Shown here piece by piece: positions 43,857 through 53,426 of a stretch of 64,000 bases of DNA. The notes below the pieces were generated by a model. The model was not told the origin of the DNA and did not search any database. It was given only the letters and a program-made list of their open reading frames with translations. The stretch's first letter is position 1; each line of letters opens with the position of its first letter. The DNA comes from GMQP-bins7 sp963776565 (GTDB taxonomy: Bacteria > Actinomycetota > Thermoleophilia > Gaiellales > Gaiellaceae): the NCBI GenBank assembly GCA_963776565.1, contig CAVZNF010000015.1, forward strand, positions 186,001 through 250,000, in the 5' to 3' direction. The position numbers were made by a program, and so were the translations under genes.

Positions 43857-45495
43857 GTGTCAACGGTGTCGTCCGTCGCAGCTGTCCCATCCACCCAGGA
43901 GCTCGTTCTCGGCCGCTATCGGCCCATGCGCCCACTCGGGAGCGGAGGCTCCGGCTCCGTCTGGCTCGCACTCGACGAGCAGAACGGCCTCGACGTCGCG
44001 CTCAAGATCATCCCCCGCGAAGGAAAGGCGGCGGCGCGGGCCGAGCGAGAGGCGCTCGCAGCACGCCGCCTGCGTCACGAACGGTGTGTTCGCGCGTACG
44101 ACGTGGGGCACGACCCGAGCCATGTGTACATCGCCTACGAGTACGTGCCCGGGAGGACTCTGCGGGAGACGATTCGCGCGGGCGCGCTCTCCGATCGCGA
44201 TGCCGTGGCGGTCGCAGCGCAGGTGCTCGACGCGCTGGCACACGCTCATCGCGCGGGGATCGTCCACCGTGACGTAAAGCCCGCAAACATCCTCGTCGAG
44301 GACTGCGACGAGCTCGCCATCCGCCTTCTCGACTTCGGACTCGCGCAGTTCGACGGCGCCGACACGCTCACGGCGGTCGGGGACGTGCCTGGAACCCTCG
44401 CCTACATCTCCCCCGAGCGGCTCGCCGGCGGTGACGCGACGCCCGAGAGCGACGTCTGGTCGGTCGGAGTCCTCCTGTGGGAGACGCTCACCGACCGGCA
44501 TCCCTTCTGGGGAGTGCCCATCCAGGAGGTCGCAAACTCCATCCAGGCCGGCGCTCCTCCGCTGGCGACCGAGCGCAGAGGCCTCCCTCGCCGCCTCGTC
44601 GCCGCCGTGGACGCGGCGCTCGCGATCGATCCCGCCGCGCGACCGAACGCGTCCGACCTCGCCGCCGAGCTGCGGAACGCACTGCGGTCGCCGCAGAGTC
44701 GCCCTGCCCGCAAGGAACGCGCCACGAAGCACGCGGAGACGCTCGCCCCGGCGCAGCGTCACGCGCGCCGCGCAGTGCCGGTAGCGCTCGGCGTCGTCAC
44801 CGCCGTTCTCGGCGCGACGTTCCTCCCGTTCTGGCCACCGGAGCTCGTGGCCGCGCTCGTGGTCGCCACCGCGATCGCGTGCTGGCTCGATCCGCGCGCG
44901 GGTCTGGCACTTGTTCTCGCGGTTCCCGTCTTCCCGATCGGGAACGTCGCCGAGAGCGCCGCGATCGTGTACGGCGCACTCGCGGCGGGCTGGCTCGTGC
45001 TGAACTGGCGCGACGCCCGGCACGGGCTCCTGTTCGTCGTCGGACCGGTACTCGCTGCCTTCGGCCTGCTGCCGCTCGTACCACTCGTCGTCCAACGAGC
45101 CGACGGACTCGTCAGGCGAGCTGCGCACGCCGCTATGGCGGTGCTGACAGCAGCTCTGCTCGCAGGCGTCGCGGGACACGAGCTTCCCTTGACCGGCGAA
45201 ACGCCGGGCACCCTCGGCATCGGCCCGCTCACGCCGGTGCTCGACGCGAGCAACGCCATCTGGAGCGCACTCGCGCGGCCATCCGTTGACGACCGCCGCA
45301 GCGATCCTCTTCGCGCTCGCTGCCGCGCTCCTTCCGTGGGCGAGACGGTTCGCGCCGGCCGGCGTCGCGGTCGTCGGCTTCGTCGTCACCGGGGCTTCCG
45401 TGGCGGCCGGAGCAGGCGTCACGAGCACCGTCGCAGTCGTCGCCGTCTGGGCGGCTGCAGGTTTCGCTGCCGCCGCGTTCCGGCGCGCTTCCTAG
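43857..45495 (+). CDS. Ser/Thr protein kinase with multi-helix membrane C-terminus (frame broken near 45280)
   Basis: About 546 residues. The kinase domain is complete: GSGGSGSVWLA (Gly loop), VALKII (Lys), HRDVKPANIL (catalytic loop), LLDFGLAQFD (DFG) and ISPERLAGG (activation segment end). From about residue 295 the chain becomes hydrophobic, with about six to eight helices (VALGVVTAVLGATFLPF, LVAALVVATAIACWL, LALVLAVPVFPIG, LFVVGPVLAAFGLLPLVPLV, then ILFALAAALLPWARRFAP). No PASTA domains occur. One extra base near 45280 breaks the frame. Start is GTG 43857 or 43866. It stands upstream of fhaA, where mycobacteria have no kinase. Confidence 0.8.
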
Positions 45496-45546
45496 CCGAA
45501 CGCACCGGAGCGACCACTACACTCGTCGCGAACCACCCCCGCGTCC

Positions 45547-46320
45547 ATGCCCGTGCTGCGCAGCATCGAATCGAAGATCGAGGGCCTGTTCGAGGGCGTA
45601 TTCGGACGTGCTTTCCGGACACACGTCCAGCCGATCGAGCTCGCGCGCAAGCTGGTGAAGGAGATGGACGACCACCGGAACGTCTCGGTATCGCGCGTGT
45701 ACGTCCCGAACGAGTACACCGTCTATCTGTCTCCGGCGGATCGCAAGCAGTTCGACGGCTACGAGGACGCTCTCACGGGAGAGCTGCAGGAGTACCTCGC
45801 CGAGCACGCACGCCGTGAGCAGTACGCGCTGCTCGATGTCCCTCGCGTCAAGCTCACCACCGACGACGACCTCGCGGTCGGTGAGTTCGGCATCGCCACG
45901 CGGCTCGCCGCAGCGGAGGGGGAGGCGGCGGAACCGCCCCCGCCCGAGCTTCCCGTCGTCGAGCCGGCGCAGACGATGATCTACCGGGCACCAGCTCCCG
46001 CCGTCCCCGATGCGCCGCCCCCCGAGCCGGTGCGCGAGGTCGTCACGCTGACCGTTGCCGGGCGCAAACACGAGATCACGAAGCCGACCGTGGTCCTCGG
46101 TCGCTCTCGTGAAGCAGACGTGCGCGTCGCGGACGTCAACGTCTCGCGTCGTCATGCAGAGCTTCGCCAGGAGGGCGCCGGCTACTGGATCGTCGATCTC
46201 GGCTCGACCAACGGTGTCGAGGTCAACGGCAAGCGCACCGACCGCGCTCGCGTGCGCGACGGCGATCGCATCACGATGGGCTCGACGGAGATCGTGTTCG
46301 GACGCTCGCTGCCGTCGTGA
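45547..46320 (+). CDS. fhaA: FhaA-like protein (DUF3662 plus FHA domain)
   Basis: 257 residues. The N-terminal DUF3662 domain (about residues 1-115) includes LFEGVFGRAFRTHVQPIELA and NEYTVYLSPADRKQFDGYED; a Pro/Glu-rich linker follows; the FHA domain (about residues 165-252) has VVLGRSREADVRVADVNVS, RRHAEL and LGSTNGVEVNGKR. FHA binds phosphothreonine. FhaA partners PknB substrates and MviN-type proteins in controlling cell-wall synthesis. Confidence 0.9.
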   Translation: MPVLRSIESKIEGLFEGVFGRAFRTHVQPIELARKLVKEMDDHRNVSVSRVYVPNEYTVYLSPADRKQFDGYEDALTGELQEYLAEHARREQYALLDVPRVKLTTDDDLAVGEFGIATRLAAAEGEAAEPPPPELPVVEPAQTMIYRAPAPAVPDAPPPEPVREVVTLTVAGRKHEITKPTVVLGRSREADVRVADVNVSRRHAELRQEGAGYWIVDLGSTNGVEVNGKRTDRARVRDGDRITMGSTEIVFGRSLPS

Positions 46321-46799
46321 CGCTCCTCGCGCTCGAGACCGACGAGACGCTGCTGATCCTCAAGATCGCGTTTCTCGTCCTGCTCTACGGCTTCATCGTG
46401 CTCGTGGTGCGCTCGGCGTCGAAGGGGATGCAGCAGGCGCCCCAGGAGAGCATCGTCCTCGGTGCTGCAGAGGCGGCGGCACTCCGAGCCGAGCACGGTC
46501 TGGCACCTGCGCGCCTGCTCGTCGTATCGAGCCCGGAGCTTCACGAAGGCTCGACGATCGAGATCGCAGCTCCGACGGTCGTCGGACGGGATGCCCAGAG
46601 CGGCATCAGGCTCGACCGCGACGAGTTCGCATCCGGGCGCCACGCGCGAATCGAGCCGCGGCCTGACGGCGCGTGGGTCGACGACCTCGGCTCGACGAAC
46701 GGGACGTTCCTGAACGGCAAGAAGCTGAAGCGCGCGAAGCTCGCCAAGGCCGGCGACGTGATCAAGATCGGCGCGACCGAGCTGCAGGTGCAGTCGTGA
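46317..46799 (+). CDS. fhaB: FhaB-like FHA domain protein (FipA type)
   Basis: 160 residues. A single helix (about residues 13-32, ILKIAFLVLLYGFIVLVV) anchors it; the FHA domain (about residues 70-155) shows PTVVGRDAQSGI, FASGRHARIEPRP and LGSTNGTFLNGKKLKRAK. It overlaps fhaA and pstP by 4 nt each. In mycobacteria the equivalent binds FtsZ/FtsQ partners at the septum. Confidence 0.88.
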   Translation: MTLLALETDETLLILKIAFLVLLYGFIVLVVRSASKGMQQAPQESIVLGAAEAAALRAEHGLAPARLLVVSSPELHEGSTIEIAAPTVVGRDAQSGIRLDRDEFASGRHARIEPRPDGAWVDDLGSTNGTFLNGKKLKRAKLAKAGDVIKIGATELQVQS

Positions 46800-47719
46800 G
46801 GATCGGGCGCTCGACGGCAGTGACCGACACAGGGCGCAGGCGTCTTCGCAACGAGGACGCGTACGTCTACGAGCCGCCGCTCTTCGCCATCGCCGACGGG
46901 ATGGGAGGCGCGCGGGCGGGTGAGGTGGCCGCCGGGATCGCTGCGGCCGCGCTGAAGGACGGCCGCCGCAGCGTCGCCGGCGAGGAGAGTCTCGACGCGA
47001 TCATCTCCGAGGCGAACCGCCTCGTCTGGGAGCGCTCGGTCGCCGACCCCAACACGGCGGGAATGGGAACCACGGTGACCGCGGCGTTCGTCGACCCACA
47101 CGCCGAGCACATCGTCTTCGGCCAGGTCGGAGACTCGCGCGCGTATCGACTGCGCGGCGACGAGCTCGAACAGGTGACGACCGACCACTCGCTCGTCGCC
47201 GAGCTCGTGCGCAGCGGCGTCTTGACGCCCGAGGAGGCCGAGCGCCACCCGCAGCGATCGGCGATCACGCGCGCCGTGGGAACCGAGCGTGCCATCGACG
47301 CCGACGTCTTCACGATGCTCGCGGAGCCGGGAGACCTCTTCCTGCTCTGCTCCGACGGACTGACGGACATGCTCTCCAAGAACGAGATCGCGGAGACGAT
47401 CGTGGCCGCCGAGCGCGACCCTGAAGCCGCGGCGCGAGCGCTGGTCGCCGCGGCGAACGCTCAGGGCGGCGAGGACAACATCACCGTCGTGCTGTTCGAG
47501 CTCGTCGAGGGCGAGCCCGAGCCGGAGCCGGAATCCGAGCAGGAGCCGGCACCAGAAGCCGCCGCTCGGACAGCCGCGAGCGAGCTCGCCAGCGAGGACA
47601 CGCAACCGGGCGTTCGCCGGCACGGCGCAGGTCCCGGTGGCCGGATCGCCGCCCTCGCGTTCATCGCTCTCGTCATCGTCGTCGGCGTGATCGCGCTGTA
47701 CTGGGGCATCACGCGGTGA
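46796..47719 (+). CDS. pstP: PP2C-family Ser/Thr phosphatase PstP
   Basis: 307 residues. PP2C motifs: GRRRLRNEDAYVYE, AIADGMGGARAG, GMGTTVTAAF, GDSRAYRLRGDEL, LLCSDGLTDML and GGEDNITVVL, with the metal aspartates present. A Glu/Pro-rich linker leads to a C-terminal helix (IAALAFIALVIVVGVIALYW). It reverses PknB-type phosphorylation. GTGA overlap with fhaB. Confidence 0.92.
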   Translation: MRIGRSTAVTDTGRRRLRNEDAYVYEPPLFAIADGMGGARAGEVAAGIAAAALKDGRRSVAGEESLDAIISEANRLVWERSVADPNTAGMGTTVTAAFVDPHAEHIVFGQVGDSRAYRLRGDELEQVTTDHSLVAELVRSGVLTPEEAERHPQRSAITRAVGTERAIDADVFTMLAEPGDLFLLCSDGLTDMLSKNEIAETIVAAERDPEAAARALVAAANAQGGEDNITVVLFELVEGEPEPEPESEQEPAPEAAARTAASELASEDTQPGVRRHGAGPGGRIAALAFIALVIVVGVIALYWGITR

Positions 47720-49017
47720 GCGCACGCAGCCGCGAGCTCGCCGGGCTGATCGTCGCGGCGCTGCTCGCGGGGCTCGCACTCGCGAGCATCACGATCGCCC
47801 GCGATGCGGAGGTGTCGGCGAGCGCCGTCACGTGGGGCGCGCTCTTCTTCGCGCTGTACCTCGTCGCGCACATCGTCGTACGCAGGACGGTTCCGTACGC
47901 GGACGGAGCACTCCTGCCGCTCGCTGCAGTGCTGACGGCATTCGGAATCGCCTCGATCTACCGCCTCGACACGCAGGACGGCGGCCGGCAGGCCGTCTGG
48001 GTCGCCGTCGGCGTCGCCGTCCTGTGCGGGACGCTCATCGTGCTCCGGCACGACTACCGCGTGCTCGAGTCGTACCGCTACCTCTTCGGCGTCGCTGCCG
48101 TCGCGCTCCTCCTGCTGCCCTCGGTGCCCGGAGTCGGCGAGCGCGTGAACGGCGTGAAGCTGTGGGTGAGCGTCGGTCCGCTTCAGTTCCAGCCCGGCGA
48201 GGTCGCAAAGCTGTGCCTGATCCTCTTCCTCGCCGGTTACCTGCGCGAGAAACGCGAGGTCCTGGCGCAAGGACGCCTGAAGGATCTCGGCCCGCTCGTG
48301 GCGATCTGGGGCGCGGCGATGCTCGTGATCGTCCAGACCAACGACCTGGGGAGCGCGCTCCTCAACTTCGGGATCTTCCTCGCGATGCTCTATGCCGCGA
48401 CCGCGCGTGCACTGTTCGTCGCAGCGGGGCTCGTCCTGTTCCTCGCGGGCGCCGCCGTCCTCTACAACGCGATCGACCACGTCCAGAACCGCGTCACGAT
48501 CTGGCTGCACCCGTGGACCGACGAGCGCGTCTACTGCGCGCTCAACGGGAAGCTCGAGTACCGGCAGGACTGCGCCTCGTATCAGCTCGTCAAGAGCCTC
48601 TACTCGATCGCGAACGGCGGCTTCGGGGGCACCGGGCTCGGTCAAGGGACCTTCACCTCGGTGGACGGAACGCAGCTCATCCCGTACCTCCGCACCGACT
48701 TCATCTTCTCCGCGATCGCCCAGGAGCTCGGGCTGATCGGCGCGGCTGCGCTGCTCCTCGTGTTCATGGTCTTCGTGGTCCGCGGCATGCGCGTCGCACT
48801 GCAGGCGCAGGACGGCTTCTCGAAGCTGCTCGCCGCGGGCCTGACGTTCGGATTCGCGCTGCAGGCCTTCATCATCGTCGGCGGCGTCCTTCGCGTCGTC
48901 CCGCTGACCGGGATCACGCTTCCGTTCGTCTCGTACGGCGGGACGAGCGTCGTCGCGAACTTCGTGCTGCTCGCATTGCTCCTGCTCGTCTCGAACAGGG
49001 CGAACACCCCGCGATGA
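47716..49017 (+). CDS. FtsW/RodA/SpoVE family peptidoglycan glycosyltransferase
   Basis: 433 residues with about twelve helices. Family marks: VNGVKLWVSVGPLQFQPGEV (conserved SEDS loop), ALLLVFMVFVVRGM and LPFVSYGGTSVVANF near the end. As the SEDS polymerase beside a class B PBP it is the RodA (or FtsW) of the pknB cluster. GTG start overlaps pstP; TGA overlaps pbpA. Confidence 0.92.
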   Translation: MSARSRELAGLIVAALLAGLALASITIARDAEVSASAVTWGALFFALYLVAHIVVRRTVPYADGALLPLAAVLTAFGIASIYRLDTQDGGRQAVWVAVGVAVLCGTLIVLRHDYRVLESYRYLFGVAAVALLLLPSVPGVGERVNGVKLWVSVGPLQFQPGEVAKLCLILFLAGYLREKREVLAQGRLKDLGPLVAIWGAAMLVIVQTNDLGSALLNFGIFLAMLYAATARALFVAAGLVLFLAGAAVLYNAIDHVQNRVTIWLHPWTDERVYCALNGKLEYRQDCASYQLVKSLYSIANGGFGGTGLGQGTFTSVDGTQLIPYLRTDFIFSAIAQELGLIGAAALLLVFMVFVVRGMRVALQAQDGFSKLLAAGLTFGFALQAFIIVGGVLRVVPLTGITLPFVSYGGTSVVANFVLLALLLLVSNRANTPR

Positions 49018-50510
49018 ACAAGCAGATCATGCGGCTGACCTACGTCGCGCTCGCCCTCGTCGCCGTGCTCGTCGTCATGACCACGTACTGGCAGACCTGG
49101 GCCGCCGCCGGCCTCGCCGCGCGCCAGGACAACGCAATCCGCCGGGTCGCGGAGTTCTCGATCGACCGCGGGCTCATCTTCTCGTTCGAGCCGCGGAAGC
49201 GCCTCGCGCGCAACCGGGAGCGCGTGGTCGGCGAGAAGACGCTCTTCTTCCGCCGCTATCCGTACGGACCGCTGGCCGCGCACGTCGTCGGCTACTCGAC
49301 CGTCGGGCGCTCGCGAACGGGGCTCGAGCGCTCGCTGAACGACTACCTCACTGCGTCGAACGGGAACCTCTCGACGCTCGTCGACAAGGCGCTCGACGAG
49401 TTCCACGGCCGGCCCGTGCAGGGAAACAACGTCGTCACCACGCTCGACCTCGAGGCCCAGCGACTGGCGAACGAGCAACTCGGGACGAACTGCGGTGCGG
49501 TGGTCGCGCTCGACCCGCGCACGGGGAAGGTGCTCGTCATGGCATCGTCGCCGGGATTCGACCCCAACGACGTCGAGAACCACTACGGCCGTATCGCGGG
49601 CATCACTGCGAACTGCACCCCGGCCGCGCCCCTGCTCAATCGCGCGAGTTCCGGGCTCTTCATCCCGGGCTCGACGTTCAAGGTGATCACGGCATCCGCA
49701 GCCCTCGAGTCGAGAAAGTTCGGACCGGGGTCGACGTTCCACGACCCCGGCTACTGCACCGTGTACGGCAAGCAGGTCCACAACTTCGCCGACCAGGACG
49801 GGCCCGAGGTCTTCGGGACGATCAACCTCGTCACGGGCCTCGTGCACTCCGTCAACTCGGTGTTCTGCAACATCGGCCTGAAGCTTGGCGCCAAGGCGAT
49901 CCTCGACACGGCCAAGCGCTTCGGCTTCTACGAGCGCCCGCCGCTCGAGACTCCCGCGGACGAGCGCCTCCCGAGCGGGCTCTATCGCAACGGCAAGCTC
50001 TACTACCCCAAGGTCGACGCGAACGTCGACGCGGGACGCATGGCCTTCGGCCAGGAGCGGATGCTCGTGACGCCGCTCCAGATGGCAATGGTTGCAGGGG
50101 CACTCGGCTTCGGCGGGAGGCTGATGGAGCCGCAGGTCGTCGACAAGGTCGTCGCTCCCGGAGGGCGGGTCGTCGAGGAGCAGCACCCGACCGTGATTCG
50201 TCAGGCCGTCAGCAAGCGGACGGCGCATCAGGTTGCCGCGATGATGCGTCTCGCCGTCCGCGAGGGGACCGGCACGGCTGCCCAGATCCCTGGATACACG
50301 GTCGGCGGCAAGACGGGGACGGCCGAGACCGGCATCGAGGGCTCGAACACGACGTGGTTCATCGCCTTCGCCGGAAAGGACGACGGGGGCCCCCCGCAGG
50401 TGGCCATTGCCGTCGTGCTGCAGAACCAGAGCGGCGTGGGCGGGACGACCGCCGCGCCGATCGCCCGAGCCGTCATGCAGGCAATCCTGCAGGGGACGGA
50501 GAATCCCTAA
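49014..50510 (+). CDS. pbpA: Penicillin-binding protein PbpA (class B transpeptidase)
   Basis: 498 residues. One N-terminal helix (about residues 7-26) is followed by a short pedestal and the transpeptidase domain with SxxK in IPGSTFKVI (about residue 223), SxN in VHSVNSVFCN (about residue 281) and KTG in VGGKTGTAE (about residue 434). It forms peptide cross-links with the neighbouring SEDS polymerase. Length matches actinobacterial PbpA. Confidence 0.93.
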   Translation: MNKQIMRLTYVALALVAVLVVMTTYWQTWAAAGLAARQDNAIRRVAEFSIDRGLIFSFEPRKRLARNRERVVGEKTLFFRRYPYGPLAAHVVGYSTVGRSRTGLERSLNDYLTASNGNLSTLVDKALDEFHGRPVQGNNVVTTLDLEAQRLANEQLGTNCGAVVALDPRTGKVLVMASSPGFDPNDVENHYGRIAGITANCTPAAPLLNRASSGLFIPGSTFKVITASAALESRKFGPGSTFHDPGYCTVYGKQVHNFADQDGPEVFGTINLVTGLVHSVNSVFCNIGLKLGAKAILDTAKRFGFYERPPLETPADERLPSGLYRNGKLYYPKVDANVDAGRMAFGQERMLVTPLQMAMVAGALGFGGRLMEPQVVDKVVAPGGRVVEEQHPTVIRQAVSKRTAHQVAAMMRLAVREGTGTAAQIPGYTVGGKTGTAETGIEGSNTTWFIAFAGKDDGGPPQVAIAVVLQNQSGVGGTTAAPIARAVMQAILQGTENP

Positions 50511-50535
50511 CCTCTAGGCACTCTTTGCAACGGCC

Positions 50536-52416
50536 ATGACGACTCAGGACACCCTCTCAGGCACCCTCTTCGCGGGGCGCTACCGCATCGCGCGCAAGCT
50601 CGGTGGCGGCGGCATGGCCGACGTCTACCTCGCCGAGGACCAGGAACTCGGGCGCAGGGTCGCCGTCAAGATGCTGCACGCGCGCTACGCGAACGACGAG
50701 CAGTTCGTCGAGCGCTTCCGGCGCGAGGCCACGCATGCAGCGGGGCTCTCGCACCCGAACATCGTCTCGATCTTCGATCGCGGCGAGTCCGACGGCTCCT
50801 ACTACATCGTCATGGAGTACGTCGAGGGACGAACGCTGAAGGAGCTGATCCGCGAACGCGGCCTCTGTCCCGTCCCGGTGGCGATCGCGTACACGCGCCA
50901 GATCCTCGCGGCGCTTCGCTACGCGCACCGAAACGGCGTCATCCATCGCGACATCAAGCCGCACAACGTGATCGTCGATCCCGAGGGCGTCGTCAAGGTG
51001 ACGGACTTCGGCATCGCCCGCGCAGGCGCGAGCCAGATGACGGAGGAGGGCGCGATCATCGGAACCGCGCAGTACCTCTCGCCCGAGCAGGCCCGCGGCG
51101 CGCCCGTCGACCAGACGTCGGATCTCTACTCGACCGGGATCGTGCTCTTCGAGCTCCTCACCGGAGAGGTGCCGTTCACCGGCGACAGCCCGGTGGAGAT
51201 CGCGATGAAGCACCTCGGGGAGACGCCGCCCGTGCCGTCCGACCTGCGCTCGGACGTGCCCGAAGACCTCGACCTCGTCGTCGTGCGAGCCCTCGCGAAG
51301 GAGCCCGCCGATCGCTACCAGTCGGCCGCTGCGTTCGACGCCGATCTCGAGACGGTCGCGCGCGGAGGACGCGTCGCGGCCGAGACCGCCGAGGCCGCGA
51401 CCATGGTGCTCGCCGGCGAGGCGACCGCAGCAACGCAGATCGCGCGGCGTCCCCCACCACCGCAGTACGAGCCGCCGAAGCGCGGACGACCCGCTGTGGC
51501 CGTGGCTCCTCGCGATCGGAACGGTCCTCGCCGTGGCTCGTCCTGGGCTTGCTCTTCTACGACTCGATCCAGCGCCAACTGCGCGGCGAGGAGACGGTGG
51601 CCGTCCCATACGTGGTCGGGCTCCAGCAGGCGAACGCAGTCAACAAGATCGAGGAGAAGGGGCTCACGCCGCAGGTTCGTCCCGTCTCGAACTCGGATGT
51701 GGAGGAAGGCGTCGTCTTCACCCAGACCCCGACGGAAGGCACGCATGTGGACAAGGAGACCGTCGTGACGATCGACGTCTCCTCGGGCAAGCCGGAGGTG
51801 ACGATCCCGAGCGTCGTCGGCCAGACCGATGACGACGCGGTCGCGGAGCTCACGCGTGCCGGTCTGAACGCGCAGGTCGTCGAGGTCAACTCGGACCGCG
51901 ACGTCGGCACGGTGACCGCGCAGAACCCCGGCGCCGGCACCGTCGTCGTCGAGGGAACGCAGGTGCAGGATCAACGTCTCGAGAGGACCGAAGCCGGTGA
52001 CCGTCCCGAACGTCGTCGGGCTGCCGTACGACCAGGCGGCGTCGGAGCTGCAGCGCAACGGGTTCAGCGTGTCTCGAATCGACGAAGAGTCCGACCAGGC
52101 CGCGGGCATCGTCACGAGCCAGACCCCGAGCGGCGGCTCGGAGGGCTCGAAGGGATCGACCGTGACCGTCACCGTCTCCAAGGGCCCGTCGACGTCCGCG
52201 GTGCCCGACGTCACGACGCAGGACTTCGCCATCGCCCAGACGACGCTGGAGGCTGCGGGCTTCCGCACGCGTGTGGTGTTCGAGGACACCGACGATCCGA
52301 CGTTCGACGGCATCGTGATCTCCCAGGATCCGGTCGGAGGCACGCAGGCAAAGCCCAACGCGCTCATCACGCTGTTCGTCGGACGGTTCGTCAGCACCAC
52401 CACGACGACTCCGTGA
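50536..52416 (+). CDS. pknB: PknB-type Ser/Thr kinase with PASTA domains (three frame breaks)
   Basis: About 626 residues. Kinase domain: KLGGGGMADVYLAEDQ, VAVKML, HRDIKPHNVI, VTDFGIARAG and LSPEQARG. A transmembrane helix (WPWLLAIGTVLAV/LVLGLLFY) lies near residue 330. Four PASTA repeats follow, starting VPYVVGLQQANAV, IPSVVGQTDDDAV, VPNVVGLPYDQAA and VPDVTTQDFAIAQ, which sense muropeptides or lipid II. Three single extra bases, near 51483, 51530 and 51970, split the frame at the membrane helix and between repeats 2 and 3. All domains are conserved on both sides, so sequence error is likely. Confidence 0.9.
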
Positions 52417-53426
52417 GCGCACGCGTGCGCGTGGCGGTGCTGGCAGGCGGCCGCTCGAGCGAGCACGACATCTCGGTCGCGTCGGCGCGCTCTGTCGTCG
52501 ACGCGCTCGATCCCGAGCGCTACGAGACCGTCGTCGTCGAGATCGACCGGGGCGGGCGCTGGGAGCTGGCTTCGGATGCAGGAGAGCTGCCCGAGACGAG
52601 CATCGAGACGCTCCCTGTCGTGGCGCGCTCGGCACCTGCAGCGACGCTGGGACAGGTCGACGTCGTGCTCCCGATTCTCCACGGTCCCTTCGGTGAGGAC
52701 GGAACCGTGCAGGGCCTCCTCGAACTGGCCGGTGTGCCGTACGTCGGGGCAGGCGTGGCGGCGTCGGCGCTCTGCATGGACAAGGACCTGTTCAAGGCCG
52801 TCCTGCGCGATCGCGGAATCCCCGTTGCGCAGAACGTCACCCTCCGCGACGGCGATGCGCCAGACCACCCATTTCCGTACCCGGTGTTCGTGAAGCCCGC
52901 GCGCCTCGGCTCCTCTGTCGGGATCTCGAAGGTGACGGAGGCAGACGAGCTGGCCGCAGCGGTCGAGCTCGCGCGCCGCCACGACGACAAGGTGCTGATC
53001 GAGGAGGGCGTCCAGGGTGTCGAGGTCGAGTGCGGCGTTCTCGGCAACCGCGATCCCATCGCGTCGGTCGTCGGCGAGATCGTCGCGCACGCCGACTGGT
53101 ACGACTACTCGGCCAAGTACGACGAGGGTGGGATGGAGCTCGTCATCCCGGCGCGCATCACGCCGGAGGCGGACGACCGCGTGCGGCAACTGGCGGTGGA
53201 CTCGTTCGTCGCCACCGAGTGCGAGGGCATGGCCCGCATCGACTTCTTCGTGCGCACGGACGGCGAGGTGATCGTGAACGAGATCAACACCATCCCCGGG
53301 TTCACGTCCACGAGCGTCTACGCGAAGCTGTTCGAGGCAGCCGGCATCGGATACGCCGACCTACTCGACCGCCTCATCGCACTCGCGCTCGAGCGCCACG
53401 AGCGCCGCGCGCGGCTCCTCTACTAG
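52413..53426 (+). CDS. ddl: D-alanine--D-alanine ligase
   Basis: 337 residues, ATP-grasp. Motifs: VLAGGRSSEHDISVASARSV, VLPILHGPFGEDGTVQGLLE, YVGAGVAASALCMDKDLFK, FVKPARLGSSVGISKV and VNEINTIPGFTSTSVY. It makes the D-Ala-D-Ala end of peptidoglycan stem peptides. The GTG shares GTGA with the pknB stop, so precursor synthesis is tied to the wall-sensing kinase operon. Its TAG overlaps the stop of the convergent cyclase gene in CTAG. Confidence 0.92.
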   Translation: MSARVRVAVLAGGRSSEHDISVASARSVVDALDPERYETVVVEIDRGGRWELASDAGELPETSIETLPVVARSAPAATLGQVDVVLPILHGPFGEDGTVQGLLELAGVPYVGAGVAASALCMDKDLFKAVLRDRGIPVAQNVTLRDGDAPDHPFPYPVFVKPARLGSSVGISKVTEADELAAAVELARRHDDKVLIEEGVQGVEVECGVLGNRDPIASVVGEIVAHADWYDYSAKYDEGGMELVIPARITPEADDRVRQLAVDSFVATECEGMARIDFFVRTDGEVIVNEINTIPGFTSTSVYAKLFEAAGIGYADLLDRLIALALERHERRARLLY

